A model generated the notes under the pieces. That model saw only the letters and a list, made by a program, of their open reading frames with translations. It did not search any database and was not told the origin of the DNA. From contig NZ_CP063362.1 of the NCBI RefSeq assembly GCF_016807805.1, positions 5,870,501 to 5,934,500 of the forward strand: a DNA stretch of 64,000 bases, written 5' to 3'. Below, in pieces: positions 54,534 through 62,294 of the stretch (position 1 is its first letter; each line of letters starts with the position of its first letter). The stretch comes from Xanthobacter dioxanivorans. GTDB lineage: Bacteria > Pseudomonadota > Alphaproteobacteria > Rhizobiales > Xanthobacteraceae. The position numbers and the translations under genes are program-made.

Positions 54534-56023
54534 GGCAGCAGCCCCGTCCAGGACAGGGGACGGCCGATGGACAGGAACGCGAACGGCGCGAGCGGGAGGA
54601 AGCCCAGCAGCACCGCCGCGAACGCCAGCGCCAGGGCGATGCCGGCCCGCGCGCCGCATTCCCGCGCCGGCGGCACGCGTCCGGCCCCCGCCGGCTCCGG
54701 CCGCTGGAGGGCGATCACCACCACCCGCAGCACGTAGGCGCCGGCCAGCAGGCCGCCGGCCAGAATCACCAGGGCGATCCACCACGCGTCCTGGTGGATG
54801 GCGGACGTGAGCAGCATCACCTTGGCGATGAAGCCGCCGGACGGCGGCAGCCCCATCAGCGAGAGGCCGCCGATGCCGAACGCCGCGACGCTCACTGGCG
54901 CCACCCGCCCGGCGCCGGCGAGGCCGGACAGGCGGTCATGGCCCATGGCCTCGGCGATGAGGCCCGCGGCCAGGAACATGGCGGCCTTGGAGAAGGCGTG
55001 CGAGACGAGGTGCAGCGTGCCGCCGGTCCAGGCCAGCGCGCTCCATTGCCCGTCGGCCGCGGCGGCGAGGGGGAACATGAGGCAGAGGTAGCCGATCTGC
55101 GCCGCCGTGGAATAGGCGATGAGGAGCTTCAGCCGGTCCTGCGCCAGCGCCACCACCCCGCAGAACAGGATGGCCAGCGCGCCGAAGGCGGCGAGCACCG
55201 GCGCGCCCGCCTGGGCCAGCGGCAGGGGCGCGAGGTCCGACCACAGGCGCACCAGGAGGAAGAGCGGCGCCTTGATGACCACCGCCGAGAGCACCGCGCT
55301 GGCGGCCGGGGGCGCCCCCGAGTGCGCCGGCGGCAGCCACAGGTGCAGGGGAAACAGGGCCGCCTTGGCCATCAGGCCCGCGCTCATCAGCGCCAGCGCC
55401 GCGATGAAGGTTCCCGACGGCGGCGCCTGGGCGAGCCGTCGCGCCAGCAGCGCGAGGTCGAGGGTACCGAACAGGCCGTACACCAGCACGACGCCGAGCA
55501 GATAGAGCACCGAGCCGAACAGGGCGAAGAGCAGGTAGGTGAGCGCCGCGGAGAGTTGCCCCGCCTTGCCCTCCAGGCAGACGAGGGGCACCGCGGCGAA
55601 GGTGAGGAGCTCCAGCGCCACGTAGAGGGTGAACAGGTCCTGCGCCAGGAAAGCGAGGTTGAGCGCGCTCGAAAGCGCCAGGAGCAGCGTGAAGAAGGCG
55701 GCCGGCATGCGCGGCGCCTTCCCTCCTCCTCCCGCGATGGCGAACAGGCCGGTGAGCAGGAGGACCATGGCGGACATGCACAGCATGGCGGCCGAGAACC
55801 CGTCGGCCCGCAGCGCCACCCCCAGAGGCGGGGGAAAGCCGCCGACGAAATAGTGCAGCGCCTGCCCGGTCCGCACCACCTGGACGGCGATGGCGCCGGT
55901 GATGGCGCAGCCGAGGCCGAGAACCGCGACGGCGATGCGCGCGCCGGCGCCGGGGCGGAGGAGGAAAAGGGGAGCGAGCCCGAGCAGGGGCACGGTCACC
56001 GCAAGGACCAGTAGCGCGCTCAC
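54530..56023 (-). CDS. mnhD: Mrp/Mnh antiporter subunit D
   Basis: This 497-residue protein is MnhD/MrpD-like, with about 14 membrane helices, LMAKAALFPLHLWLPPAHSG with its conserved Lys-His, QDRLKLLIAYSTAAQIGYL and the helix-breaking SHAFSKAAMFLAAG. It likely carries one of the proton/sodium half-channels. The GTG at 56023 overlaps the mnhC stop (GTGA), indicating coupled translation; the open frame upstream is antisense-like and not conserved. Confidence 0.92.
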   Translation of the reverse strand: MSALLVLAVTVPLLGLAPLFLLRPGAGARIAVAVLGLGCAITGAIAVQVVRTGQALHYFVGGFPPPLGVALRADGFSAAMLCMSAMVLLLTGLFAIAGGGGKAPRMPAAFFTLLLALSSALNLAFLAQDLFTLYVALELLTFAAVPLVCLEGKAGQLSAALTYLLFALFGSVLYLLGVVLVYGLFGTLDLALLARRLAQAPPSGTFIAALALMSAGLMAKAALFPLHLWLPPAHSGAPPAASAVLSAVVIKAPLFLLVRLWSDLAPLPLAQAGAPVLAAFGALAILFCGVVALAQDRLKLLIAYSTAAQIGYLCLMFPLAAAADGQWSALAWTGGTLHLVSHAFSKAAMFLAAGLIAEAMGHDRLSGLAGAGRVAPVSVAAFGIGGLSLMGLPPSGGFIAKVMLLTSAIHQDAWWIALVILAGGLLAGAYVLRVVVIALQRPEPAGAGRVPPARECGARAGIALALAFAAVLLGFLPLAPFAFLSIGRPLSWTGLLP

Positions 56024-56343
56024 CTTTCGGTTTCCCGCTTGCCGTCGTCGGGCGCCGGGCCCGCCTCGACCTCGCGCAGCCGCACCAGCAGGGCCAGGGC
56101 GAGGGCCGTGGCGCAGAAGGCGACGACGATGCCGGTGATCACCAGGGCCTGCGGCACCGGATCGGCGTGAAACCCCGCCGCCGCGCCGCGCCGCGCCACG
56201 GCGCCGAAGATCAGGAAGACCCCGCCGCCCAGCACGTTGAAGCCGAGAATGCGGCCGAGCCCGCCGCCCGCCGTGAGCAGCCCGTAGACGCCGCACCCGG
56301 CAAGGATCGCCCCGGCGAGACCAAAGAGGGTGGCCCCGGTCAT
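56020..56343 (-). CDS. mnhC: Mrp/Mnh antiporter subunit C
   Basis: This 107-residue protein has three membrane helices and the NuoK-like MrpC pattern: FGLAGAILAGCGVYGLLTAG, GRILGFNVLGGGVFLIFGAV and PVPQALVITGIVVAFCATAL with the conserved PQALVLTAIVI-type motif. Gene order and 4-base overlaps on both sides fit mnhB-mnhC-mnhD. Confidence 0.93.
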   Translation of the reverse strand: MTGATLFGLAGAILAGCGVYGLLTAGGGLGRILGFNVLGGGVFLIFGAVARRGAAAGFHADPVPQALVITGIVVAFCATALALALLVRLREVEAGPAPDDGKRETER

Positions 56344-57257
56344 GTCCCCTCCTCCGCCGAGGGCGGCCCGAGCACGATGAGGCAGAGCGTGACGGCGATG
56401 GAGATGGTGATCGCCACCTCGACGGCGATGATCACCGGCTTCTCCCAGCCCGGCGGATAGCCCAGGAAGACGCCCGCCGTCGCCCAGCCGGAAAAGCCCA
56501 CCGCGAGGAAGCCCAACGGCCCGGCGAGCAGCAGCAGGCGCAGGCGCGGGCTGGAGGTCCGCGGTGGCCGGATCTGGCCGCCCATGAGCAGCAGAAGCCC
56601 CATGGCCGCGAGCACCGCGCCGCTCTGGAAGGCGCCGCCGGGCGCGTCGGCCCCCACCCACAGCAGATAGAGGCCCACGAGCAGCCCGATGGGTGCCAGC
56701 ACGCGGGCGAGGAAGGCGGAGGGCGCGGAGGCGGGTTCGGACGACAGGGGCGCCGGGCGTCCGCTCCAGGAGGGATCGCGCGACAGGGCCCAGACGCCGA
56801 CCAGCGCCAGCAGCAGCACCACCTTCTCCAGCAGGGTATCGAGGGCGCGAAACACCAGGAGCACTCCGGTGACCGGATTGCCGAGATCGGTGGCGGGCAG
56901 CGCCGCCGCCACATCGTGGGCGCGCGTCGGCGCCGGCTCCGGCAGGGCCAGCACCATGACCGAGAGGGCCGCCGCCACCCCGACCGAGAGGAGTGCGGTG
57001 AGCGGCCTGGCGCCCGGGCGGGGCGCCTCGGGCACGGCGCGGACGGCGCGCAGGAGCACCACGCCCGAAATCCCGCTGCCGATGGCGATCTCGGTCAGGG
57101 CCACGTCCAGCCCGTCGAGGCGCACCCAGGCGAGGCCCAGCAGCAGGCCGTAGCCGATGAAGGCGAGCACCGCCCGCCGCGCCCCGCGGGCGGTGACCAC
57201 GCCGAGCGCGCCGGCGACGAGGAGCAGGCAGAGGGCGGCGTCGAACAGCAGGCTCAC
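56340..57257 (-). CDS. mnhB: MrpA C-terminal (DUF4040) domain fused to MnhB
   Basis: This 305-residue protein joins two modules: residues 1-80 resemble the DUF4040 part of MrpA (GYGLLLGLAWVRLDGLDVALT, EIAIGSGISGVVLLRA), and residues about 130-300 resemble MnhB with LAPIGLLVGLYLLWVGADAP, GGAFQSGAVLAAMGLLLLMG, and YPPGWEKPVIIAVEVAITIS. The two are joined through a MrpA-tail-like helix region. A large N-terminal MrpA domain (the main channel) is absent. The stop overlaps mnhC by 4 bases. Confidence 0.9.
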   Translation of the reverse strand: MSLLFDAALCLLLVAGALGVVTARGARRAVLAFIGYGLLLGLAWVRLDGLDVALTEIAIGSGISGVVLLRAVRAVPEAPRPGARPLTALLSVGVAAALSVMVLALPEPAPTRAHDVAAALPATDLGNPVTGVLLVFRALDTLLEKVVLLLALVGVWALSRDPSWSGRPAPLSSEPASAPSAFLARVLAPIGLLVGLYLLWVGADAPGGAFQSGAVLAAMGLLLLMGGQIRPPRTSSPRLRLLLLAGPLGFLAVGFSGWATAGVFLGYPPGWEKPVIIAVEVAITISIAVTLCLIVLGPPSAEEGT

Positions 57258-57595
57258 GTCGGTCCGTCCCCGGGCGCGGACGCCTCCCCCACCTCCACCG
57301 CCTCGGCCATCACAGCCTCAGCCATCACAGCCTCAGCCATCACTTGCGCCACCGCGCCGGACGCGAGCTGGGCCAGCAGCCAGACCGCCACCATCTTCGC
57401 GCCGTCGAGCAGGCTGGCCGCCTGCGGCAGCAGGCCGAGCACGATGAGGGCGAGGCCGAGATTGTCCGCCTTGGTGAGCGCGTGGATGCGCGACAACGTA
57501 TCGGACAGCCGCACCAGGCCGAGCGTTCCGGCGGCGTAGAAGGCGATGCCGGCGGCGACGCAGAGCAGGGTGAAGGCGTTGACGAGAGCGCTCAT
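57254..57595 (-). CDS. mnhG: Mrp/Mnh antiporter subunit G
   Basis: This 113-residue protein has three membrane helices and the MnhG motif GTLGLVRLSDTLSRIHALTK followed by ADNLGLALIVLGLL. After residue 85 the usual tail is extended by a repeat, (MAEAV)x3, then VEVGEASAPGDGPT; the repeat is encoded by a 15-bp DNA tandem. It overlaps mnhF and mnhB by 4 bases on each side. Confidence 0.92.
   Translation of the reverse strand: MSALVNAFTLLCVAAGIAFYAAGTLGLVRLSDTLSRIHALTKADNLGLALIVLGLLPQAASLLDGAKMVAVWLLAQLASGAVAQVMAEAVMAEAVMAEAVEVGEASAPGDGPT
57296..57340. repeat. 15-bp tandem repeat inside mnhG
   Basis: Three copies of CACAGCCTCAGCCAT (57296-57310 with three changes, 57311-57325, 57326-57340 identical) encode MAEAV repeated on the reverse strand. 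In-frame length keeps the gene open. It adds 15 residues to the C-terminal tail. Confidence 0.85.
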
Positions 57596-57900
57596 GGCCG
57601 CCGCAGCTCCGGCGGCGCGCCGCGGGCCGGGCGCGCCGCCCCGGCGGATGCGCCGAGGGATGCGCGATAGGCGCAGGCGGCGAGCGCCGCGAGCAGCGCG
57701 AGCAGCAGCGCGGCATCGAGGATCGCCGCGTCCCCCATGGCCGGGGCAAGCAGCAGCAGCACCGCGATGCCGGCGGAACCCAGCAGCTGGATGGCGAGCA
57801 TGCGATCCGCGTCCCGGCCCCCGGCCCGCCACAGCGCCGCGAGACCGGCGGCGGTCACGAGCAGCAGCACCGTTCCCGCCGCGAAGAGAAGATCAGCCAT
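57592..57900 (-). CDS. mnhF: Mrp/Mnh antiporter subunit F
   Basis: This 102-residue protein has three membrane helices and the MnhF signature around RAGGRDADRMLAIQLLGSAG, where the conserved Asp-Arg pair lies, then LDAALLLALLAALAACAYRA. The tail is Arg/Pro-rich. The start at 57900 (MADLLFAAG) lies within the last bases of mnhE (8-base overlap); the frame is open further up but not conserved. Confidence 0.9.
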   Translation of the reverse strand: MADLLFAAGTVLLLVTAAGLAALWRAGGRDADRMLAIQLLGSAGIAVLLLLAPAMGDAAILDAALLLALLAALAACAYRASLGASAGAARPARGAPPELRRP

Positions 57901-58393
57901 GCGGCGTGCCATGGCCCGGCGCATCGGCGAGCGCGAGAAACGCCGCCGCATCCGCCGAGAGCGAGGCGGCGACCGGGGAGGTGAGGTCAAGGCAGTGGAC
58001 CCTCAGCTCCGGGCCATGGCCGGACAAGGGGAGCATGCCCGGCTGGAGGCTCGTGATGGCCCGGAAGGTGTCCCGCGCCAGGCCCTCGGGCACGGCGCAT
58101 GGCACGGTCACGATCCCGGGGCGGACCCGCGGCGGAACCACCGCGACGCGCCGCGCCACGTCCCAGCCCGCGCGGAACGACCCCGTCATGAAACCGGCGG
58201 CAAAGGAGAGAAGGTTCGACAGGCGCAGGCGCCCCGGTCCCTGCGGCAGGAGGCGCAGGCTCGCCGCCGCCGCAAGCCCGGACACGATCACGCCGGCCGC
58301 GAGGTCCGCCGCATGAACCGGGCCGAGCACGACCCAGCCGGCGAAAAACGCCAGCCATCGTGCCAGGCCGCGCCCGCTGAAGACTTCCCCCAT
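57893..58393 (-). CDS. mnhE: Mrp/Mnh antiporter subunit E
   Basis: This 166-residue protein is the first gene of the leftward Mrp operon. It has membrane helices near the N-terminus (LAFFAGWVVLGPVHAADLAAG), then FMTGSFRAGWDVARRVAVVP and the conserved tail motif VPCAVPEGLARDTFRAITSL, QPGMLPLSG, HCLDL typical of MnhE. The operon order E-F-G-A'B-C-D-D is compact, with overlaps throughout. A promoter should lie in the 289 bases upstream. Confidence 0.9.
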   Translation of the reverse strand: MGEVFSGRGLARWLAFFAGWVVLGPVHAADLAAGVIVSGLAAAASLRLLPQGPGRLRLSNLLSFAAGFMTGSFRAGWDVARRVAVVPPRVRPGIVTVPCAVPEGLARDTFRAITSLQPGMLPLSGHGPELRVHCLDLTSPVAASLSADAAAFLALADAPGHGTPHG

Positions 58394-58681
58394 CCCCGCC
58401 TTCCCCGCCCGCGACACCCGCCGTGGATGCTGCTTCGAACAATGGACGGAATGATAGCCCGCGGGCGGAGCGCACGAAAGGGACGGCCATCGCGGCAAGG
58501 CGCCGCCCGAGCTGGTGACCGGGCCTGCGGACGGCAGATGGCGGCCCGGTCGATTCCCTTCGGGCGCGCCTGCACAGCCCACGGGAATGGGCGTAGATCT
58601 GGCGGCGCCGGTGCGCCATGCCCGTCCCTGGTCCGGAACCGTCCGTGATCGCCCGCGGCGCCGGCACGGGGACCAAAGATC

Positions 58682-59665
58682 ATGCCGTTGAAGTGGTTTC
58701 TGCTCGCCATCCTGTTGGCCTTCGACGGACTGTTCCTCGCGGCGGTCATCGCCAAATATCGCGAAACCCGGCGCGCACGCCTTTGGATCGCGACCCCCGG
58801 CACCATAAAGGCGTCGGCGTCGCAGGCACGGCGGGTCAAGCGCGCATCGGGAAGCGGCCGGCCGGTCATCGAGGACAGCGAGATCCGGAACTTTGCCGCC
58901 GTGCGCTACGAATTCCGCGCCAACGGCCGCACGTTCAGCGGCAGCCGGATCAGTCTCGCCGACGACCTCGGGAACCATCAGGTCGCCGAGAAGCTGCGCC
59001 GCTATCCGGTCGGGGCCAGCGTCACCGTGTTCCATGACCGCGACCGGCCGGATGCCTGCGTGCTCGAACGCGACATGCCGGGGCGCGCGTTCGAGGTCGC
59101 CATCCTCGCCGGCGTCCTCGTCGGCATTTGCGGCGTGCTGTTCGCCCTCGTCAGCGGCGGTGTGGTCTCGGGCCCGGGCCGGCTTGCGCCGAAGAGGGAC
59201 CACGCCCCCGCAGCCCTCTTCGCCGCCGCGCTCGGCCTGTGCGCCGCCTGGATCGGCTTCGCTCTCCATCGCCGCGGCGCGGCGACCCGCGCATGGCCGG
59301 CAACAACCGGCGAAATCATGTCCTCCGCCGTCGAGGGCGTCAGGATCCGCTTCACCTTCAACCCGTTCCGATATTTCGGCGCGGGACGGGTGTTCCGGCC
59401 GCGCACCATCTACACCTACCGCGTGGCCGGGGTGGCGTATGAAAGCGACCGGACCAGCTTCGGCGCGCAGAGCTATGCCAGTTTCCGCCTGCTCGCCGAT
59501 CGCGGCGCCGCCCGCTTCGAGCCGGGCCAGCCGGTCGCGGTGTTCTATGATCCCGCCAGGCCGGAGCAGGCGGTGCTGATCCGCGGCGCGCCGGGACTGT
59601 TCGTGGTCTGGCTGGCCGCGGCCGGGCTGTTCGCCATCGCGGCGGGGCTGGCCGGCCTGGTCTGA
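58682..59665 (+). CDS. DUF3592-like membrane protein with two internal repeats
   Basis: This 327-residue protein has an N-terminal helix (WFLLAILLAFDGLFLAAVIA), a soluble beta-rich unit (about 35-130), two helices (about 140-190), a second soluble unit and a last helix. The two soluble units resemble each other: FAAVRYEFRANGRTFSGSRI with ASVTVFHDRDRPDACVLERD, and TIYTYRVAGVAYESDRTSFG with PVAVFYDPARPEQAVLIRGA. This duplicated pattern is typical of DUF3592. Function unknown. It is divergent from mnhE and convergent with the LysR gene. Confidence 0.8.
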   Translation: MPLKWFLLAILLAFDGLFLAAVIAKYRETRRARLWIATPGTIKASASQARRVKRASGSGRPVIEDSEIRNFAAVRYEFRANGRTFSGSRISLADDLGNHQVAEKLRRYPVGASVTVFHDRDRPDACVLERDMPGRAFEVAILAGVLVGICGVLFALVSGGVVSGPGRLAPKRDHAPAALFAAALGLCAAWIGFALHRRGAATRAWPATTGEIMSSAVEGVRIRFTFNPFRYFGAGRVFRPRTIYTYRVAGVAYESDRTSFGAQSYASFRLLADRGAARFEPGQPVAVFYDPARPEQAVLIRGAPGLFVVWLAAAGLFAIAAGLAGLV

Positions 59666-59753
59666 ACCCGGGCCGCGATCCTTTTCATGCGGCGCTCCGC
59701 GATCGGTGGCGGCGCCGATTTGCGGCGAGGCCGCCGCCCCGGAGGGGTGGGGA

Positions 59754-60668
59754 TCAGACGGACCAGATCTCGCTGTTGGAGGCCTTGCGCACGTAATTCA
59801 CCAGGAAATCGGCGAAGACCCGGATCTTGGCCGGCAGGCGCTCGCGGTTTTGGTAGGCGATGTTCATGGTGAGGGTCGGCAGTTGCCAGTCGAGCAGCAC
59901 GGGCACGAGGCGCCCGGCCTTGATGTCGTCCTGGACGATGTAGAGCGGCTGGATGAGGATGCCGAGGCCCGCCAGCGCCGCCTGGCGGATCACCTGCCCG
60001 TCATTGCAATCGAGCGCGCCGGTGATGCGCACGGTCCGCTCCACGTCGCCCTTCGTCAGGCGCAGGGAGAAGGGATCGGCGGCGAGATTGTAGACCAGCA
60101 TGTCGTGGTGGGTGAGGTCGGCGGGCTCCTTGGGCCGGCCGCGCCCCTCCAGATAGCCGGGCGCGGCCGCCAGCACCCGCCGCATGCGCCCGAGCCGACG
60201 CACGATGATGTTGGTGTCGGGCTCGTGCAGGCGGGTGCGGACGGCGACGTCGATGCCGGCCTCGATGAAGTCCAGGTAGCGGTTCGCCACGGCGATATGG
60301 ACGTTGAGCTTGGGGTAGAGCCGGCGGAACTCCGGCAGCATGGGCGCCAGATAGATCGTCGCGAACGACAGGGAGCTGGTCACCCGCAGCAGGCCCTGGG
60401 GCGAGAGCGTGTGCTCGTTGACCGCCTCCTCGGCCTCGGCCAGCTCGCTGAGCAGGATGCCGCTGCGCTGGAAGAACTCCTGCCCCGCCTCGGTCAGCCA
60501 CAGCCGGCGGGTGTTGCGCTCGATCAGCCGGGCCGAGAGGCGCTCCTCCAGCGCGCTCAGGTGGCGGCTCGCCGCCGCATTGGACATGCCGAGCACTTCC
60601 GCCGCCCGCGACAGGCTGTGCAGCTCCGCCGTCTTCACGAACACCTCGATCTGGGTGAGGCGATCCAT
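59754..60668 (-). CDS. LysR-family transcriptional regulator
   Basis: This 304-residue LysR protein has the N-terminal helix-turn-helix MDRLTQIEVFVKTAELHSLS plus RAAEVLGMSNAAASRHLSAL and a C-terminal periplasmic-binding-like effector domain (about 90-300). It belongs to the CrgA-like subgroup by its ERNTRRLWLTEAGQEFF linker. It is transcribed divergently from the Dabb-maleylacetate reductase operon with a 108-base spacer, so it is the likely regulator of that operon. A short inverted repeat is present in the spacer. Confidence 0.93.
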   Translation of the reverse strand: MDRLTQIEVFVKTAELHSLSRAAEVLGMSNAAASRHLSALEERLSARLIERNTRRLWLTEAGQEFFQRSGILLSELAEAEEAVNEHTLSPQGLLRVTSSLSFATIYLAPMLPEFRRLYPKLNVHIAVANRYLDFIEAGIDVAVRTRLHEPDTNIIVRRLGRMRRVLAAAPGYLEGRGRPKEPADLTHHDMLVYNLAADPFSLRLTKGDVERTVRITGALDCNDGQVIRQAALAGLGILIQPLYIVQDDIKAGRLVPVLLDWQLPTLTMNIAYQNRERLPAKIRVFADFLVNYVRKASNSEIWSV

Positions 60669-60694
60669 ATTTCCGCTCTCCGCAAAAGACCGTT

Positions 60695-60706
60695 CCGAAA
60701 ATTCGG
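60695..60706. promoter_or_regulatory. Short inverted repeat in the LysR/catabolic-operon spacer
   Basis: CCGAA-AA-TTCGG lies 27 bases upstream of the LysR start and 71 bases before the Dabb gene. LysR sites are usually interrupted dyads with a T-N11-A core, so this compact repeat is only a candidate regulator site. Confidence 0.3.
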
Positions 60707-60776
60707 GTTTATTTCCGCGCTGCGCAAGTCAAAACTCATATCCAACGAAAGACCAATACGGTCGAGGAAACGCCAA

Positions 60777-61160
60777 ATGATCGGTCCGATCCGACACATC
60801 GTGATGTGGCGCGTGAGCGGGGACACGCCGCAGGAACGCACCGCGGCCCGGCTGAAGGTGAAAGCGGCGTTCGAGGGCCTGCGCGGCCGCATCGAGGGCA
60901 TGACCCACATCGAGATCGGCCTCGACGTCAGCGCCGTGGACTATGCCTGCGACGTGGTCCTCGTCACCGAATTCGCCACCCCCGCCGACCTCGAGGCCTA
61001 TGCGAGCCACCCCGAGCACCTGCGGGTGCGGCGCGAGCTCGCAGACCTGCGCATCGCCCGGTTCCAGGTGGACTACGCGCCCGACGAGAGCGCGGGCGAA
61101 ACCGCAACCGCCGAGATCGCCGCGCCGCGCCTGCACAGCGACGCCCTCGCCGGCGAATAG
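60777..61160 (+). CDS. Dabb-domain (stress-responsive A/B barrel) protein
   Basis: This 127-residue protein has the dimeric alpha/beta-barrel pattern: IRHIVMWRVSGDTPQER, AFEGLRGRIEGMTHIEIGLD, YACDVVLVTEFATPADLEAY and HPEHLRVRRELAD. After about residue 100 an Ala/Glu-rich tail follows. Dabb proteins are small cyclases, decarboxylases or of unknown role, often in aromatic-degradation clusters. GAGGAAACGCC upstream gives a good ribosome-binding site for the ATG at 60777. First gene of the operon. Confidence 0.88.
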   Translation: MIGPIRHIVMWRVSGDTPQERTAARLKVKAAFEGLRGRIEGMTHIEIGLDVSAVDYACDVVLVTEFATPADLEAYASHPEHLRVRRELADLRIARFQVDYAPDESAGETATAEIAAPRLHSDALAGE

Positions 61161-61202
61161 CCCGCGACCGCCCTATTCGGCCCCCTCAAGGGACACCGCG
61201 CC

Positions 61203-62291
61203 ATGATCGAGACCTTCACCTACGAGGCCCTGCCCATCCGCGTCCGCTTCGGCCGCGGCACCATCGCCGAGGCCGGCGCCGAGGTGGCGCGGCTCGGCGC
61301 CGGGCGTGCCCTCGTCCTCACCACGCCGCAGCAGGCGGCCGAGGGCGAGCGCCTGCGCGCCCTTCTCGGCCCGGCCTTCTCCGGGCTGTTCCCCGGCGCC
61401 ACCATGCACACGCCGGTGGAGGTGACGGAAGCGGCTCTTTCGGCCCTGAAGGACGCCGGCGCCGACTGCATCGTCGCCCTCGGCGGCGGCTCCACCACCG
61501 GCCTCGGCAAGGCGCTGGCCCTGCGCACCGGACTGCCGCAGCTCGTCATCCCCACCACCTATGCCGGCTCGGAGATGACGCCGATCCTCGGCGAGACGCG
61601 GGAGGGGCGCAAGACCACCATCCGCTCCCTCGACGTGCTGCCCGAGGCGGTGATCTACGACGTGGACCTCACGGTGGGCCTGCCCCCGGCCCTTTCCGCC
61701 ACATCGGGGGTCAACGCCATCGCCCACGCGGTGGAGGCGCTCTATGCGCGGGACCGCAACCCGGTGATCTCGCTGATGGCGGAGGACGGCATCCGCACCC
61801 TGTCCTCGGCCCTGCCCATCCTCATCCACGAGCCGGCCAACATGGAGGCCCGCACCAAGGCGCTCTACGGCGCATGGCTCTGCGGCTGCTGCCTCGGGGC
61901 GGTGGGCATGGCGCTGCACCACAAGCTCTGCCACACCCTCGGCGGCACCTTCAACCTGCCCCACGCCGAGACCCACACCATCGTGCTGCCGCACGCGGTG
62001 GCCTACAACGCGCCGGCGGCACCGGAGGCCATGGCGGCGATCACCCGCGCCCTGGGCGCGCCGGACGCGGCGCAGGGCCTGTTCGACCTGGTGCGGGCGC
62101 TGCGGGTGCCGCGCGCCCTGTCGGAGATCGGCATGCCGGCCTCCGGCATCGAGGCGGCGGCGGACATCGCGGTGGAGAACCCCTACTGGAACCCCCGCCC
62201 GGTGACCCGCGACGGCATCCGCGACCTCATCGCCCGCGCCTATGCCGGCGAGCGGCCGAGCGCGGCCAGCCGCGCCGAAGAGGCGGCCTGA
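61203..62291 (+). CDS. Maleylacetate reductase
   Basis: This 362-residue iron-containing-alcohol-dehydrogenase-family enzyme reduces maleylacetate to 3-oxoadipate in the hydroxyquinol and chlorocatechol routes. Evidence: ADCIVALGGGSTTGLGKALA, VIPTTYAGSEMTPILGETRE, SGVNAIAHAVEALYARDRNP, and GMALHHKLCHTLGGTFNLPH with HAETHTIVLPHAVAYN, which is the maleylacetate-reductase version of the metal-binding region. It is the second gene of the operon. No hydroxyquinol dioxygenase is in the window; it could lie beyond 64 kb. Confidence 0.93.
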   Translation: MIETFTYEALPIRVRFGRGTIAEAGAEVARLGAGRALVLTTPQQAAEGERLRALLGPAFSGLFPGATMHTPVEVTEAALSALKDAGADCIVALGGGSTTGLGKALALRTGLPQLVIPTTYAGSEMTPILGETREGRKTTIRSLDVLPEAVIYDVDLTVGLPPALSATSGVNAIAHAVEALYARDRNPVISLMAEDGIRTLSSALPILIHEPANMEARTKALYGAWLCGCCLGAVGMALHHKLCHTLGGTFNLPHAETHTIVLPHAVAYNAPAAPEAMAAITRALGAPDAAQGLFDLVRALRVPRALSEIGMPASGIEAAADIAVENPYWNPRPVTRDGIRDLIARAYAGERPSAASRAEEAA

Positions 62292-62294
62292 GCC

